Shown here piece after piece: positions 53,342-61,957 of a DNA stretch of 64,000 nucleotides. Position 1 is the stretch's first letter; each line of letters starts with the position of its first letter. Source of the DNA: DATAZK01 sp965199805 (lineage in GTDB: Bacteria; Actinomycetota; Actinomycetes; Frankiales; Frankiaceae); the NCBI GenBank assembly GCA_965199805.1, contig CBDATO010000003.1, positions 310,001 through 374,000 on the forward strand. Direction: 5' to 3'. The notes under the pieces are model-generated. The model made no database searches, was not told the DNA's origin, and worked only from the letters and a program-made list of their open reading frames with translations. The translations under genes were made by a program, and so were the position numbers.

Positions 53342-56016
53342 CCGGCGGGTCCTTCTTCTTCGACGGCCGCCGCGTCGTCGTGGCGCCCGACGCCCTGGCG
53401 GTCCCCCTTGCCGAGACCCTCCGAGCGCACGGGCACACGTCGGTGAAGATGCCGTGCGGGGAGGGCATCTGCGGAGGCTGCACCGTGCTGGTCGACGGCC
53501 GGGCGCTCGCGTCGTGTGTGCTCCCGACCGCCCGCGCGGTCGGCACCCGCGTACAAGGTGCGCAGGAGCTGACCTGCAGCGACGCCGGGGCCGCCCTGGC
53601 CACCCAGCTCGGTGCTCGCGGGGGGTTGCAGTGCGGCTTCTGCATCCCTGGCCTCGTCGCCTCCGCCAGTGCCCTGCTCGCCGACGGCCCGTCCGACAAG
53701 CACGTCCGTGAGCAGCTGTCCGGTCATCTGTGTCGCTGCACCGGGTACGAGGGCATCGTCGGCGCGGTGACGCGAGCGGCCGCCGGGCAGCCGGTCGCCG
53801 CGGCGCCGCGGGTCGACGGCGCCGAGAAGGCCCGCGGCACGTTGCGTTACACCGCCGATCACCTGGCCGGCGTCGACGTGGGCACGCTGACCGGTCTGCT
53901 GCTCACCAGCCGCAGCCCTCACGCGCTGATTCGGATCGAGCCCGGTGACGCTCTCGACGTGCCCGGTGCGGTGCGCGTGCTCGGCCCGGACGACGCCCCC
54001 GCCGCGCGCTTCTGCACCAATCCCCACGTCGAGGACCCGGTGCTGGCTCCGAAGGAGAACGCGGTCTTCGCCCGGGAGGCGCGCTTCGTCGGCGACATCG
54101 TCGGGCTCGTCGTCGCGACGAGCCCCTCCGCTGCCCGGGAGATGGCTCGGCGGGTGCGTCAGATCGAGGAGCCGCTGCCGGCCTGTCTCGACACGGCGAC
54201 CGCCCGGTCACCGCAGGCCCCGCGGGTCCGGCTCGCGGACGTCTCGAACGTGGCCTTCGAGCTGGCGGTCGGCGCGGCGCAGCCGGAGGTCGACGCCGTG
54301 ATGGCGGCCGCGCACCACGTCGTCAGCCATCGGTTCGAGGTGGGATCGGGACCGGTGGCGGCCATGGAGCGGCCCGCGGCCCTGGCCCGCTGGGACGCCG
54401 CCGGCACAGGCGCGGGCGGCGCCGGCGATGCCCTCACCGTGTGGTCGACCTCGCAGACCCCGCAGGTCGTCCGGCACCGGCTGGCCGATCTGCTCGGCCT
54501 CGACGCCGACGCGGTGAGCATCGAGGCGGTCCCGCTGGGCGGCGGCTTCGGCCTCAAGGAGGAGCACTTCCTCGAGCCGGTCGCGGCCGTGGCCTCACGC
54601 GCGTGCGGTGGACGCCCGGTGCTCGTCGAGGTGACGCGGGCCCAGCTCGGATCGCTGCGCCGCCGCCACTCCGGCACCGTCGTGACGACCACCGGGTGCG
54701 CCGCCGACGGCACCATGCTCGGCCGCCGCGTCGAGGTGGAGCTGGACGCCGGCGGCGAGGTGGGCCATAGCGCGCTCATCCTGGAGAACGCGCTGCTCAT
54801 CGCGGCGACCCTCTACCCCGTCGCACCCACCCGGGCCACCGGAGCGGCGGTGCTCACCAATACGCCGAGCGCCGGCGCCTTCCGCGGCTACGGGGCGATG
54901 GAGGTGGCGTACGCCCTCGAGAGTCACGTGGACGAGCTCGCCCGCAGCTGCGGCATCGACCCGGTCGAGTACCGGCGCCGGCACGTGTTGCGCGCCGGGC
55001 AGACCGAGGCGCTGAACCAGTGGCCGGTCGCCTCGTTTGCATCCCTGGAGACGCTCGAGGCCCTCGACGCGGCCGGCGCGGACCCGCTCCCCCGGGCCGA
55101 CCCGTCGGGTCGTTGGCGCCGCGGCCGGGGCACATCGGTCTTCTCCATCGTGAGCGCCGCCTCAAGCGTCGCGCATCTGGACAGTGCGGCCGCCCGGTGC
55201 CGGGTCGACCCCGACGGCCTGGTCGTCGTCGAGACCGCGGTGCCCGACATGGGCCAGGGTCTGCACACGACCTTCGCGACCGTCGCCGCCGAACGGCTCG
55301 GGGTCGGCCCGCACCGGGTGCGGGTCTGCCAGCAGAACAGCACCGACGGACCCGTGGACGAAGGCAGCTTCGCGAGCCGCGGGGTGTACGTCAGCTCGAA
55401 CGCGCTCGCCGCCGCAGCCGACCAGCTGCTGGTCGCGATCGCCGAGAAGCTCGGCGTCGGCGTGGACGACCTGACCACGAGCGAGACGGGGGTCACCGCC
55501 GGCGCCGACACCGTCGCGTGGCCGGACCTCGCCGGGCTCAGCTCCGAGGTGAGGGTGGCGAGCCAGGACAACGGCCTGGTCATCGGCGGGCAGCTGGCCG
55601 ACGTCTCCGTGGACACCTGGACCGGACGTGTGGTCGTCGACCGGGTGGTCTCCGTGCACGACGTCGGGCGGGTGCTCGACCGTCGGCTGGCTCGCGGACA
55701 GGTGGTCGGCGGCGTCGTGCAGGGCATCGGCGTCGCGCTGACCGAGCGCGGTCGCTACGCGGACGGCGCCTGCCCCGACGCCAACCTGCTCGACCAGGGC
55801 CTGCCGACCATGTTGGTCGAGCCGCGGATCGACGACGTCTTCGTCGGCGACGGGCACGCACGCGGCACGCTCCGGGCCAAGGGGCTCGGCGAGGCACCGC
55901 TCGTCGGCGTCCCCGCCGCCGTCGGCAACGCCATCCGTGACGCCCTCGGCGTACGGCTGACCGAGCTGCCGTTCACCCCGGAGCGGGTGCTGGCCGCCTG
56001 GACGTCACGCGGCTGA
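53338..56016 (+). CDS. Molybdenum hydroxylase, fused iron-sulfur and molybdopterin subunit
   Basis: Protein of 892 residues joining two usually separate subunits. Residues 1-150 are the small subunit: Cys40, Cys45, Cys48 and Cys60 hold the plant-type [2Fe-2S], and Cys99, Cys102, Cys132 and Cys134 the second cluster. The molybdopterin domains follow, with RRRHSGTVVTTT, GAFRGYGAMEVAYALES and the catalytic glutamate in AKGLGEAPLVG near the C-terminus. It would hydroxylate a carbon next to nitrogen, or an aldehyde. Substrate unknown. The FAD subunit is separate just upstream. Confidence 0.88.
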   Translation: MTGGSFFFDGRRVVVAPDALAVPLAETLRAHGHTSVKMPCGEGICGGCTVLVDGRALASCVLPTARAVGTRVQGAQELTCSDAGAALATQLGARGGLQCGFCIPGLVASASALLADGPSDKHVREQLSGHLCRCTGYEGIVGAVTRAAAGQPVAAAPRVDGAEKARGTLRYTADHLAGVDVGTLTGLLLTSRSPHALIRIEPGDALDVPGAVRVLGPDDAPAARFCTNPHVEDPVLAPKENAVFAREARFVGDIVGLVVATSPSAAREMARRVRQIEEPLPACLDTATARSPQAPRVRLADVSNVAFELAVGAAQPEVDAVMAAAHHVVSHRFEVGSGPVAAMERPAALARWDAAGTGAGGAGDALTVWSTSQTPQVVRHRLADLLGLDADAVSIEAVPLGGGFGLKEEHFLEPVAAVASRACGGRPVLVEVTRAQLGSLRRRHSGTVVTTTGCAADGTMLGRRVEVELDAGGEVGHSALILENALLIAATLYPVAPTRATGAAVLTNTPSAGAFRGYGAMEVAYALESHVDELARSCGIDPVEYRRRHVLRAGQTEALNQWPVASFASLETLEALDAAGADPLPRADPSGRWRRGRGTSVFSIVSAASSVAHLDSAAARCRVDPDGLVVVETAVPDMGQGLHTTFATVAAERLGVGPHRVRVCQQNSTDGPVDEGSFASRGVYVSSNALAAAADQLLVAIAEKLGVGVDDLTTSETGVTAGADTVAWPDLAGLSSEVRVASQDNGLVIGGQLADVSVDTWTGRVVVDRVVSVHDVGRVLDRRLARGQVVGGVVQGIGVALTERGRYADGACPDANLLDQGLPTMLVEPRIDDVFVGDGHARGTLRAKGLGEAPLVGVPAAVGNAIRDALGVRLTELPFTPERVLAAWTSRG

Positions 56017-56033
56017 CGGCGCCCGCCCCGGCG

Positions 56034-56789
56034 TCAGGACCCGGAGGGCGCCTTTCCGCGCAGCGCACCGGCGGCGACGGCCGCGGTGTCGTTGAGGTGG
56101 TTGAGCGTGATGGCCGTGACGGCGTCGGCGTTACGGGTGCGGAACGCCGCGATCAGGGCGCGGTGGTCGTCGCGGGCCCGCTGCCGGCGCTCGGGGTCGG
56201 TGTTGACCGACAGGCCGACGTACAGGGCGGAGATGTCGGCGAGCCGGCGCAGGAAGGTCCGCAGGTGCGGCTGACTCGGCGTGCCGTCGAGCAGGGCGTG
56301 CAGAGCGCGGTTGTCCTCGACCCATTGCCCGTCGGACACGTCGAGCGTCATGTTGCCCATCAGCGTCTCCGCCTCGTCGAGCTCCATGTCGGTGATGGTG
56401 GCCACGCGCTCGCGGATGGCGAGTGGGATCAGGACCCGGCGCAGCTCGTAGATCTCCTCGAGCTCCTCGAGGCTGACCTCGTGCACCGTCGCCCCGCGGA
56501 ACGCGTCGAAGTCGACGAGCCCGCGGTTCTCCAGCTCACGCAGCGCCTCACGGACCGGCGTGACGCTCACGCTGAGGCTTGCGGCCAGGTCGGCCTGCAC
56601 GAGATGGGTGCCGGCCGGCAGCACGCCCGAGACGATGGCCAGCCGGAGCCGGTCGGCCACGTCGCGATGGGCCGTACGGGCCGTGCTGAGACCCAGCGCC
56701 GGCAGCTCGCGCAGGGTGCGCGGCTTGGTGCCGGCAGCCCGCCCGCCCGTCTTGGGAGCCCGGGGGGTCTGCCCGTCCGTCACCGTCAC
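56034..56789 (-). CDS. GntR-family regulator, FCD type
   Basis: Regulator of 251 residues. The winged helix is at about 40-105 (TAHRDVADRLRLAIVSGVLPAG, SVSVTPVREALRELENRGLV). The all-helical FCD ligand domain follows (ELEEIYELRRVLIPLAIRE, DHRALIAAFRTRNADA). FCD domains bind carboxylates and often a metal. GTG at 56789 (VTVTDGQTPRAPK) is preferred to the long frame upstream. It lies 61 bases after the amidohydrolase-like gene on the same strand, so it is probably autoregulated through the motif at 58044. Confidence 0.88.
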   Translation of the reverse strand: MTVTDGQTPRAPKTGGRAAGTKPRTLRELPALGLSTARTAHRDVADRLRLAIVSGVLPAGTHLVQADLAASLSVSVTPVREALRELENRGLVDFDAFRGATVHEVSLEELEEIYELRRVLIPLAIRERVATITDMELDEAETLMGNMTLDVSDGQWVEDNRALHALLDGTPSQPHLRTFLRRLADISALYVGLSVNTDPERRQRARDDHRALIAAFRTRNADAVTAITLNHLNDTAAVAAGALRGKAPSGS

Positions 56790-56850
56790 TGCGTCCCGCT
56801 TTCGTAGCCGTGCCGATGGCCTGCCCGTCGCCCGCGCGCTGCACCGATGG

Positions 56851-57951
56851 TCACAGGAGAAGCCCCTGACCGGCGCTGGTGACGGCAAGAACGGAACCAG
56901 GAAGGTCCACGCCCAGGAATGCAGCGCGGCGGGCCTCCTGCCCAGGCCATAGTTCCACAGGGCCGCTGCTGGACGGGTCCACCAGCATCCAGTTCTCCCC
57001 GACATCTGCTGCCGGGCGGAAAACCTCCGTCGCACGCGTCGTGCTTTTCGCGATCGCCGTCGCGAGATCGAGGACCCCGTCCTGCACGAGCCGCAGCAGG
57101 GCCGGCAGGAGGAATTGCTCGATCTCCAGGCCCGGGCCCTTGTTGCCCGCGATCGGCGCATTGTGATCACTCGCGATCACGTCGACGCGGTCGGGAATGA
57201 GGGCACGCAGGCTGCTTCGAGCTGCACCTCCCGGCACGGGAGGCAGCACGAAGAGCTCCTCCGCGCGTCCTTGCGGCAACTCGACGAGGAAGTGCGGTGA
57301 GGTCTGACTCGTCGAATCCGGACGGGCGCCCACCGCATCGGCCATCCCCTCGGAGGTGACGTGCCGGAAATGCACCGGCCCACCGTGCGAGGAGACGACG
57401 CCGCGAAATGCCTCGTCGTCGTAGAAGTAGATGGCAGCACGAAATCCGGCTGCCCAGGTGGCCTCGAGATTGCGCTGGAAGAACGGGTCGTTCGAATACA
57501 TCTTGATCGTCGGCATCCACGTCTCGGCCAGCTGATCACCGAACTTCTCGATCCAGACGGCGAAACCCTCACTGGACGGCTCGTCCGAGATGGACAGGAT
57601 CGGCAGCATCCGTGGAAAGGCGGTGCCGGCGAAGAAGTCCGTCACCTCCTGCAGGTCGAGCGGCTCCAGCAGATGCCACGGCACTGCCGTGTTGAGCGCT
57701 GCCACTCCCCCGGCGAGCGCCCGCCACCGGTCCGTCGGCCGGATCCCCCGCTGCAGGACCGGCAGGTGCGCGTCCGCGTCGTACAGGCCGGGCAGCAGCC
57801 AGAGGTCACTGCCGTCGTAGGTGGGGGTCGACGCGCCGCCCATCGGGCCGGGCACGTCGAAGGTGACGTCGGCCCGCTCGGCGGTCAACGGGTTGAGGAC
57901 GTCGGTGAAACGGACAGGCGCATAACTGCTGGACGAGGCGCTGATCGGCAC
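56851..57951 (-). CDS. Cyclic amidohydrolase-like protein (dihydroorotase family)
   Basis: Protein of 366 residues with an amidohydrolase-like barrel. LPGLYDADAHLPVLQRG resembles the metal-site entry, but the usual HxH is DAH, so one ligand differs. Later, HFRHVTSEGMADA and IASDHNAPIAGNKGPG supply His and Asp. It is nearest to dihydroorotase/dihydropyrimidinase-type enzymes that open cyclic amides. The altered HxH means activity is not certain. The start is GTG at 57951. Motif copy 3 lies 93 bases upstream. Confidence 0.72.
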   Translation of the reverse strand: MPISASSSSYAPVRFTDVLNPLTAERADVTFDVPGPMGGASTPTYDGSDLWLLPGLYDADAHLPVLQRGIRPTDRWRALAGGVAALNTAVPWHLLEPLDLQEVTDFFAGTAFPRMLPILSISDEPSSEGFAVWIEKFGDQLAETWMPTIKMYSNDPFFQRNLEATWAAGFRAAIYFYDDEAFRGVVSSHGGPVHFRHVTSEGMADAVGARPDSTSQTSPHFLVELPQGRAEELFVLPPVPGGAARSSLRALIPDRVDVIASDHNAPIAGNKGPGLEIEQFLLPALLRLVQDGVLDLATAIAKSTTRATEVFRPAADVGENWMLVDPSSSGPVELWPGQEARRAAFLGVDLPGSVLAVTSAGQGLLL

Positions 57952-58043
57952 GGCCGTACTCCCGGGGAAACGCGGCGACTGCCGCAGCTGAGGTGAGGGG
58001 ACCCGGCCGCTCCGGCGGCTTCTCGATCGGGTCGTCTGACGCG

Positions 58044-58058
58044 CATCATATATGTTAC
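58044..58058. promoter_or_regulatory. Island motif copy 3 (CATCATATATGTTAC)
   Basis: It contains the 11-mer TCATATATGTT (58046-58056) found in the two other copies. It lies in the divergent region upstream of the amidohydrolase-gntR genes and the SnoaL-like gene. Confidence 0.55.
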
Positions 58059-58184
58059 CCGCGTCGGCGCGGGTGGCCTCGCAGACGCGTCCACCAATGT
58101 CGGGGGCGCCCTTGCGGGACCGATGAGCTGCGTAAATGCTCCTGTTTCCGGGGCGTAACAGTTCCGTTTCAGGTGAGCCATCCG

Positions 58185-58769
58185 ATGGACAGCCCCACGG
58201 TCGCCAGGTTCACTTCATATATGTTGCACGAGACGCCGACGGTGCTGACCCCACCGTCCCTCGAGGACCGGGTGGCCCGGCTGGAGGCGCAGGATGCGGT
58301 CCGGAAGGTCAAGGCCGCTTACATGCAGGGCCTCGACGACCGCCGACGCGGGCGGGTCGCCGACCTGTTCTGGGACGACGCGATCTGGGAGAGCCTGCCG
58401 GACCGGACGTCGCCGGGGATGCCGGCCTCGGCCGGCAGCCGCACCATGGGCCGGGCCGCCATCGCCGCGTCGTTCGAGTCGGCGGCGGATGCCATGTCCT
58501 TCACCGCCCACTTCCTGACGAACGAGTCCGTCGAGGTCGACGGGAACCGTGCGGTCGGCAGCTGGAAGCTGCTGCAGGCCTGTACGGCGGGCGGCGCCGC
58601 TCCTCGCGACAGCGACCGTGCCTTCTGGCAGGCGGGCGTCTACACCGACGACTTCGAGTGCCGGGACGGCGTCTGGAAGTTCAGCCACCTGCGCCTCGCC
58701 ATGGACTTCCGCACCCCCTTCGACGAGGGCTGGGTGCGCAACCGGATGTGGCAGCCGCCGGGCCTCTAG
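58185..58769 (+). CDS. SnoaL-like (nuclear transport factor 2 fold) protein
   Basis: Protein of 194 residues (182 from the alternative ATG at 58221). The NTF2-like fold shows as RVARLEAQDAVRKVKAAYMQGLDD, VADLFWDDAIWESLPD, TAHFLTNESVEVDG and KFSHLRLAMDFRTPF. Members act as small lyases, isomerases or the beta subunit of ring-hydroxylating dioxygenases, which fits a nearby Rieske oxygenase. ATG at 58185 has AGGTGA upstream. The motif 58212-58227 then lies inside the coding sequence. It heads the plus-strand operon. Confidence 0.8.
   Translation: MDSPTVARFTSYMLHETPTVLTPPSLEDRVARLEAQDAVRKVKAAYMQGLDDRRRGRVADLFWDDAIWESLPDRTSPGMPASAGSRTMGRAAIAASFESAADAMSFTAHFLTNESVEVDGNRAVGSWKLLQACTAGGAAPRDSDRAFWQAGVYTDDFECRDGVWKFSHLRLAMDFRTPFDEGWVRNRMWQPPGL
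58212..58227 (+). promoter_or_regulatory. Island motif copy 2 (ACTTCATATATGTTGC)
   Basis: Identical to copy 1. It lies at the start of the SnoaL-like gene, again centred on an ATG. Confidence 0.6.
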
Positions 58770-58853
58770 AACCGTGCCTCCGGAACCGGGCCCACCGGTT
58801 TCCACTGCTCATCCCCTCATCCCCATCGATCACCTACACGAGGAGACCCGCGT

Positions 58854-59741
58854 ATGAAGGTCGCTCGCTATCGCCATCGCGGCGCCATCCGCACCGGCCT
58901 GGTCCAGGACACGTCCGTGCAGCCGGTGACCGAATCGCTGGAGCAACTGGTCAGCGGGGCGACAGCCACTCCAGCCGGGTCAGTTGTGCCCCTGTCCGAG
59001 GTGGAGCTGCTGGCCCCGCTGACCGACACGTGCCGCGGGGTGCTGTGCGTCGGCATCAACTACGTCGAGCACCAGAAGGAGTCGGCCGACACCTTCGTGG
59101 CCACCGTCCCCGATGACCCGATCATCTTCTTCAAGACGCCGTCCGCGGTGACCGGCCCGTTCCGCGACCTGCCGTTGGACCCCGCCGTGTCCGAGCAGTT
59201 CGACTGGGAGGTCGAGCTGGGGGTCGTCATCGGCACCGGCGGCCGGCACATCGCCCGCGAGGACGCCGGCCAGCACATCTACGGCTACACCGTGGTCAAC
59301 GACATCACCGCACGTGACGTCCAGCACCGGCACAAGCAGTGGCACCTCGGCAAGAACGTCGACGGCTGCACCCCCGTGGGTCCGTGGATCGTCACCCGCG
59401 ACGACATCGGCTACCCGCCGGTCCTCGACGTCTCGCTCACCGTCAACGGCGTCCTGATGCAGACCGCGAACACCCGCGACATGATCTTCGACATCGCCGA
59501 TCAGATCGCGATCATCTCCCGCTACGTCGCCCTGCAACCCGGTGACGTCATCGCCACCGGGACCCCGGCCGGCGTCGGCTTCGCCCGCAAGCCGCCGATC
59601 TTCCTGCGCAAGGGCGACGTCGTCCAGACGACCGTCGTCGGCGTGGGCACGCTGTGCAACCACATCAGCGAGACGGTCGACGCCTCGGCCGCGGACCTCG
59701 ACGGCCTCTCGTCCGGGCTGCCGCAGGAGGCGGCGGTATGA
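58854..59741 (+). CDS. Fumarylacetoacetate hydrolase-family protein
   Basis: FAH-fold enzyme of 295 residues that typically cleaves or decarboxylates beta-dicarbonyl or acylpyruvate products. An N-terminal cap (1-70) precedes LCVGINYVEHQKES, the metal-binding EVELGVVIG with upstream acidic residues, YGYTVVNDITARDVQ and the lid GDVIATGTPAGVGFARKPP. The ATG at 58854 has GAGGAG 9 bases upstream. RidA starts inside its stop (ATGA). A role in a lower ring-cleavage step is inferred. Confidence 0.88.
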   Translation: MKVARYRHRGAIRTGLVQDTSVQPVTESLEQLVSGATATPAGSVVPLSEVELLAPLTDTCRGVLCVGINYVEHQKESADTFVATVPDDPIIFFKTPSAVTGPFRDLPLDPAVSEQFDWEVELGVVIGTGGRHIAREDAGQHIYGYTVVNDITARDVQHRHKQWHLGKNVDGCTPVGPWIVTRDDIGYPPVLDVSLTVNGVLMQTANTRDMIFDIADQIAIISRYVALQPGDVIATGTPAGVGFARKPPIFLRKGDVVQTTVVGVGTLCNHISETVDASAADLDGLSSGLPQEAAV

Positions 59742-60238
59742 CCGCCACCGACACGATCGCGGCCGCCGAGCCCGAGCAGGCGATGTCGGGCAACACCGCG
59801 GTCCACACCGCGGGGCGCACCGTCGGCTACTACTCCCCCGCCGTCGTGTGCCCGCCGGGTGCGAGCCTGGTCGCCGTCAGCGGCGTGCTGGCGGTCGACC
59901 TCGAGGGCAACTCGGTGGGGGTCGGTGACTTCGAGCTGCAGATGCGCACTGTCTTCCGGCTCCTCGAGGAGACGTTGACGGCGGCCGGCAGCTGCCTCGC
60001 CCACCTCGCCAAGATGACGACGTACCTGATCGACCCCGGCCACATCGCCGACTTCTACCGGATCCGCGAGGACCTCTTCGCCGACCTGTACCCGGGTCGC
60101 AACCCTCCCGGCAACACGCTGCTGATCGTCCAGCGGCTGGTACGTCCGGAGTTCCTCATCGAGATCGAGGGCTTCGCGACCACGTGCGCCCCGCTCCCCC
60201 CGTCCCCCACAGGAGGCCCCCATGAGCTCGTCGGCTGA
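59738..60238 (+). CDS. RidA-family protein
   Basis: RidA/YjgF-like protein of 166 residues. RidA members hydrolyse reactive enamines or imines; catabolic homologues act as amidohydrolases or aminoacrylate deaminases. A 25-residue N-terminal tail precedes YYSPAVVCPPGASLVAVSGV. VFRLLEETLTAAGSCLAHLAKMTTY is typical, as is RPEFLIEIEG at the end with the conserved arginine and glutamate. It overlaps the cupin gene by 17 bases, so the genes are coupled. Confidence 0.85.
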   Translation: MTATDTIAAAEPEQAMSGNTAVHTAGRTVGYYSPAVVCPPGASLVAVSGVLAVDLEGNSVGVGDFELQMRTVFRLLEETLTAAGSCLAHLAKMTTYLIDPGHIADFYRIREDLFADLYPGRNPPGNTLLIVQRLVRPEFLIEIEGFATTCAPLPPSPTGGPHELVG

Positions 60239-60644
60239 GACCGTCCGCTTCGCGAGCGGCTGCCAGGTGGTCGCCTCGGGGGCCCTGGACGCCGACAACG
60301 CCGCAGACGCGGGCGGAGGCTCCGGCTCGCTGTCACGAGGGACGGCCGTCTCGGCGGGCGGCATGTGGCTCGGCACCAGCGTGCTGCCGCCCGGCCACTC
60401 CTCGGCGTCGCACCACCACAACGACCAGACGACGATCGTCTGCATCATCGCCGGGCAGATGACCTTCTTCATCGAGGGGCCGGAGGGCGCGGAGGAGTTC
60501 ACCGTCAGCCCGGGTCAGATCGCCGTCGTCCCCGGCGGACTGACGCATCGCGAGACCAACCCGGGCAGCGTCGACTGCGTCTGCGTCGTGACGCGCAATG
60601 CCGAGCAGCCGGTCGTGGTGAACGTCGCCGGCGCCGACGCCTGA
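60222..60644 (+). CDS. Cupin-domain protein
   Basis: Small metal-binding beta-barrel of 140 residues. Cupin motif 1 is visible as HSSASHHHNDQTTIVCIIAGQM and motif 2 as PGQIAVVPGGLTHRETNPG, with three or four metal-ligand histidines. It may be an oxygenase, isomerase or storage protein; the sequence does not say which. ATG at 60222 has CAGGAGG 5 bases upstream. Confidence 0.83.
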   Translation: MSSSAETVRFASGCQVVASGALDADNAADAGGGSGSLSRGTAVSAGGMWLGTSVLPPGHSSASHHHNDQTTIVCIIAGQMTFFIEGPEGAEEFTVSPGQIAVVPGGLTHRETNPGSVDCVCVVTRNAEQPVVVNVAGADA

Positions 60645-60731
60645 CCAAGGACGCAGGACCGACACACGTGTTCGACGGAGCGGCAACGGTAGCCGCAGAC
60701 TCTCCCATTCACGCTGCCTGAGGAGCCGGCC

Positions 60732-61955
60732 ATGAATCAGCTCACGCCTCCCGTGCGCGCCATTCTCGGCGCGCTCGATACCGAATCCACGGATTACACC
60801 AGTGCGCGCACGCTTCTGTCCTCCGTGTACACGTCCGAGGAATTTTATGCTTTCGAGAAGGAAGCGATCTTCGCCCGGGAATGGCTGTGCCTCGGCCATG
60901 TGAGCGCCATTCCAGAGACGGGTGACTTCTTCACCATCCAGGTGGCCGACGAGCCCCTCATCGTCGTCCGGGGTGACGACGGCACCGTCCGCGTCATGTC
61001 GTCGATCTGCCAGCACCGCGGCTACCCCGTCAAGGTCGACGGCGACACGGGCAACACCAAACAGTTCCGGTGCGAGTACCACTACTGGGCCTACGGGCTC
61101 GACGGGCAGCTGGTCGCCGCCCCGGAGATGACGCGCACCTGCCCGCTTGCCGAGCTCCGCGCCGAGACCCGCCTTCCGCAGCTCAAGGTCGAGATCTGGC
61201 ACGGAATGATCTTCGCGAACATGGACCCCGACGCGGCCCCGTTGGCGCCGACCCTGACGAAGCTCGCCCCGGAGATGGCCGCGTACGACGTCTCCAACCT
61301 CAAGGTGATCAACCAGCTCGAGTACAAGGCGCAGCCCTGGAACTGGAAGGGAATGCACGAGAACGCGCTGGAGCCGTACCACACGTCGTTCGTGCACAGC
61401 GGGTACCACGACGTGGCCCCGGCCTCGATGGCGGAATTCGTCGAATGGGACGACACCGACGGTCAGGTCATGCACCCGACCAATTACCGGTGGATCGACG
61501 CCGGCTTCAACCCGACGGGTAAGGCGGTCCTGCCGGTTCTGCCGGGATTGTCCGAGGAGCGCCGGAAGCGAATCATGTTCGCCTCTGTCCTGCCCACGGT
61601 GTTCTTCGCGTTGAGCCCGGAGCAGGTCTTCTACTTCCTGATCACCCCGGAATCGGCCAACACGATGACGCTGCGCATGGGATGGCTCTTCCCGGAGAGC
61701 TCGCTGAAATCGCCCGGATTCCAGTGGGCGTTCGAGATGCAGAATGCCGTGAACGACTTCATCAACGACCAGGACATCCACTCGAACACCCGGATGCAGA
61801 TGGGTCAGCGCTCGCGCTTCACCAAGCGGGGTCGCTTCAGCTGGCAAGAAGGCACCCTGCCGCAGATGAACCGCTGGCTGACGCTGCGCTACATGGCGTA
61901 CGCCCGCTCGCTCGGTCACGTGCCGGCGGGCGACCAGCTCGTCGAGAGCGCCTGA
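60732..61955 (+). CDS. Rieske ring-hydroxylating oxygenase, alpha subunit
   Basis: Oxygenase of 407 residues. The Rieske cluster ligands are Cys93, His95, Cys114 and His117 (CQHRG and CEYHYW). The mononuclear iron site is in HENALEPYHTSFVH (His217 and His222), with a later aspartate in NDQDIHSN. It would add oxygen to an aromatic or heteroaromatic ring or demethylate it. No ferredoxin or reductase gene is in the window. ATG at 60732 has GAGGAG upstream. The import genes follow immediately. Confidence 0.92.
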   Translation: MNQLTPPVRAILGALDTESTDYTSARTLLSSVYTSEEFYAFEKEAIFAREWLCLGHVSAIPETGDFFTIQVADEPLIVVRGDDGTVRVMSSICQHRGYPVKVDGDTGNTKQFRCEYHYWAYGLDGQLVAAPEMTRTCPLAELRAETRLPQLKVEIWHGMIFANMDPDAAPLAPTLTKLAPEMAAYDVSNLKVINQLEYKAQPWNWKGMHENALEPYHTSFVHSGYHDVAPASMAEFVEWDDTDGQVMHPTNYRWIDAGFNPTGKAVLPVLPGLSEERRKRIMFASVLPTVFFALSPEQVFYFLITPESANTMTLRMGWLFPESSLKSPGFQWAFEMQNAVNDFINDQDIHSNTRMQMGQRSRFTKRGRFSWQEGTLPQMNRWLTLRYMAYARSLGHVPAGDQLVESA

Positions 61956-61957
61956 CC

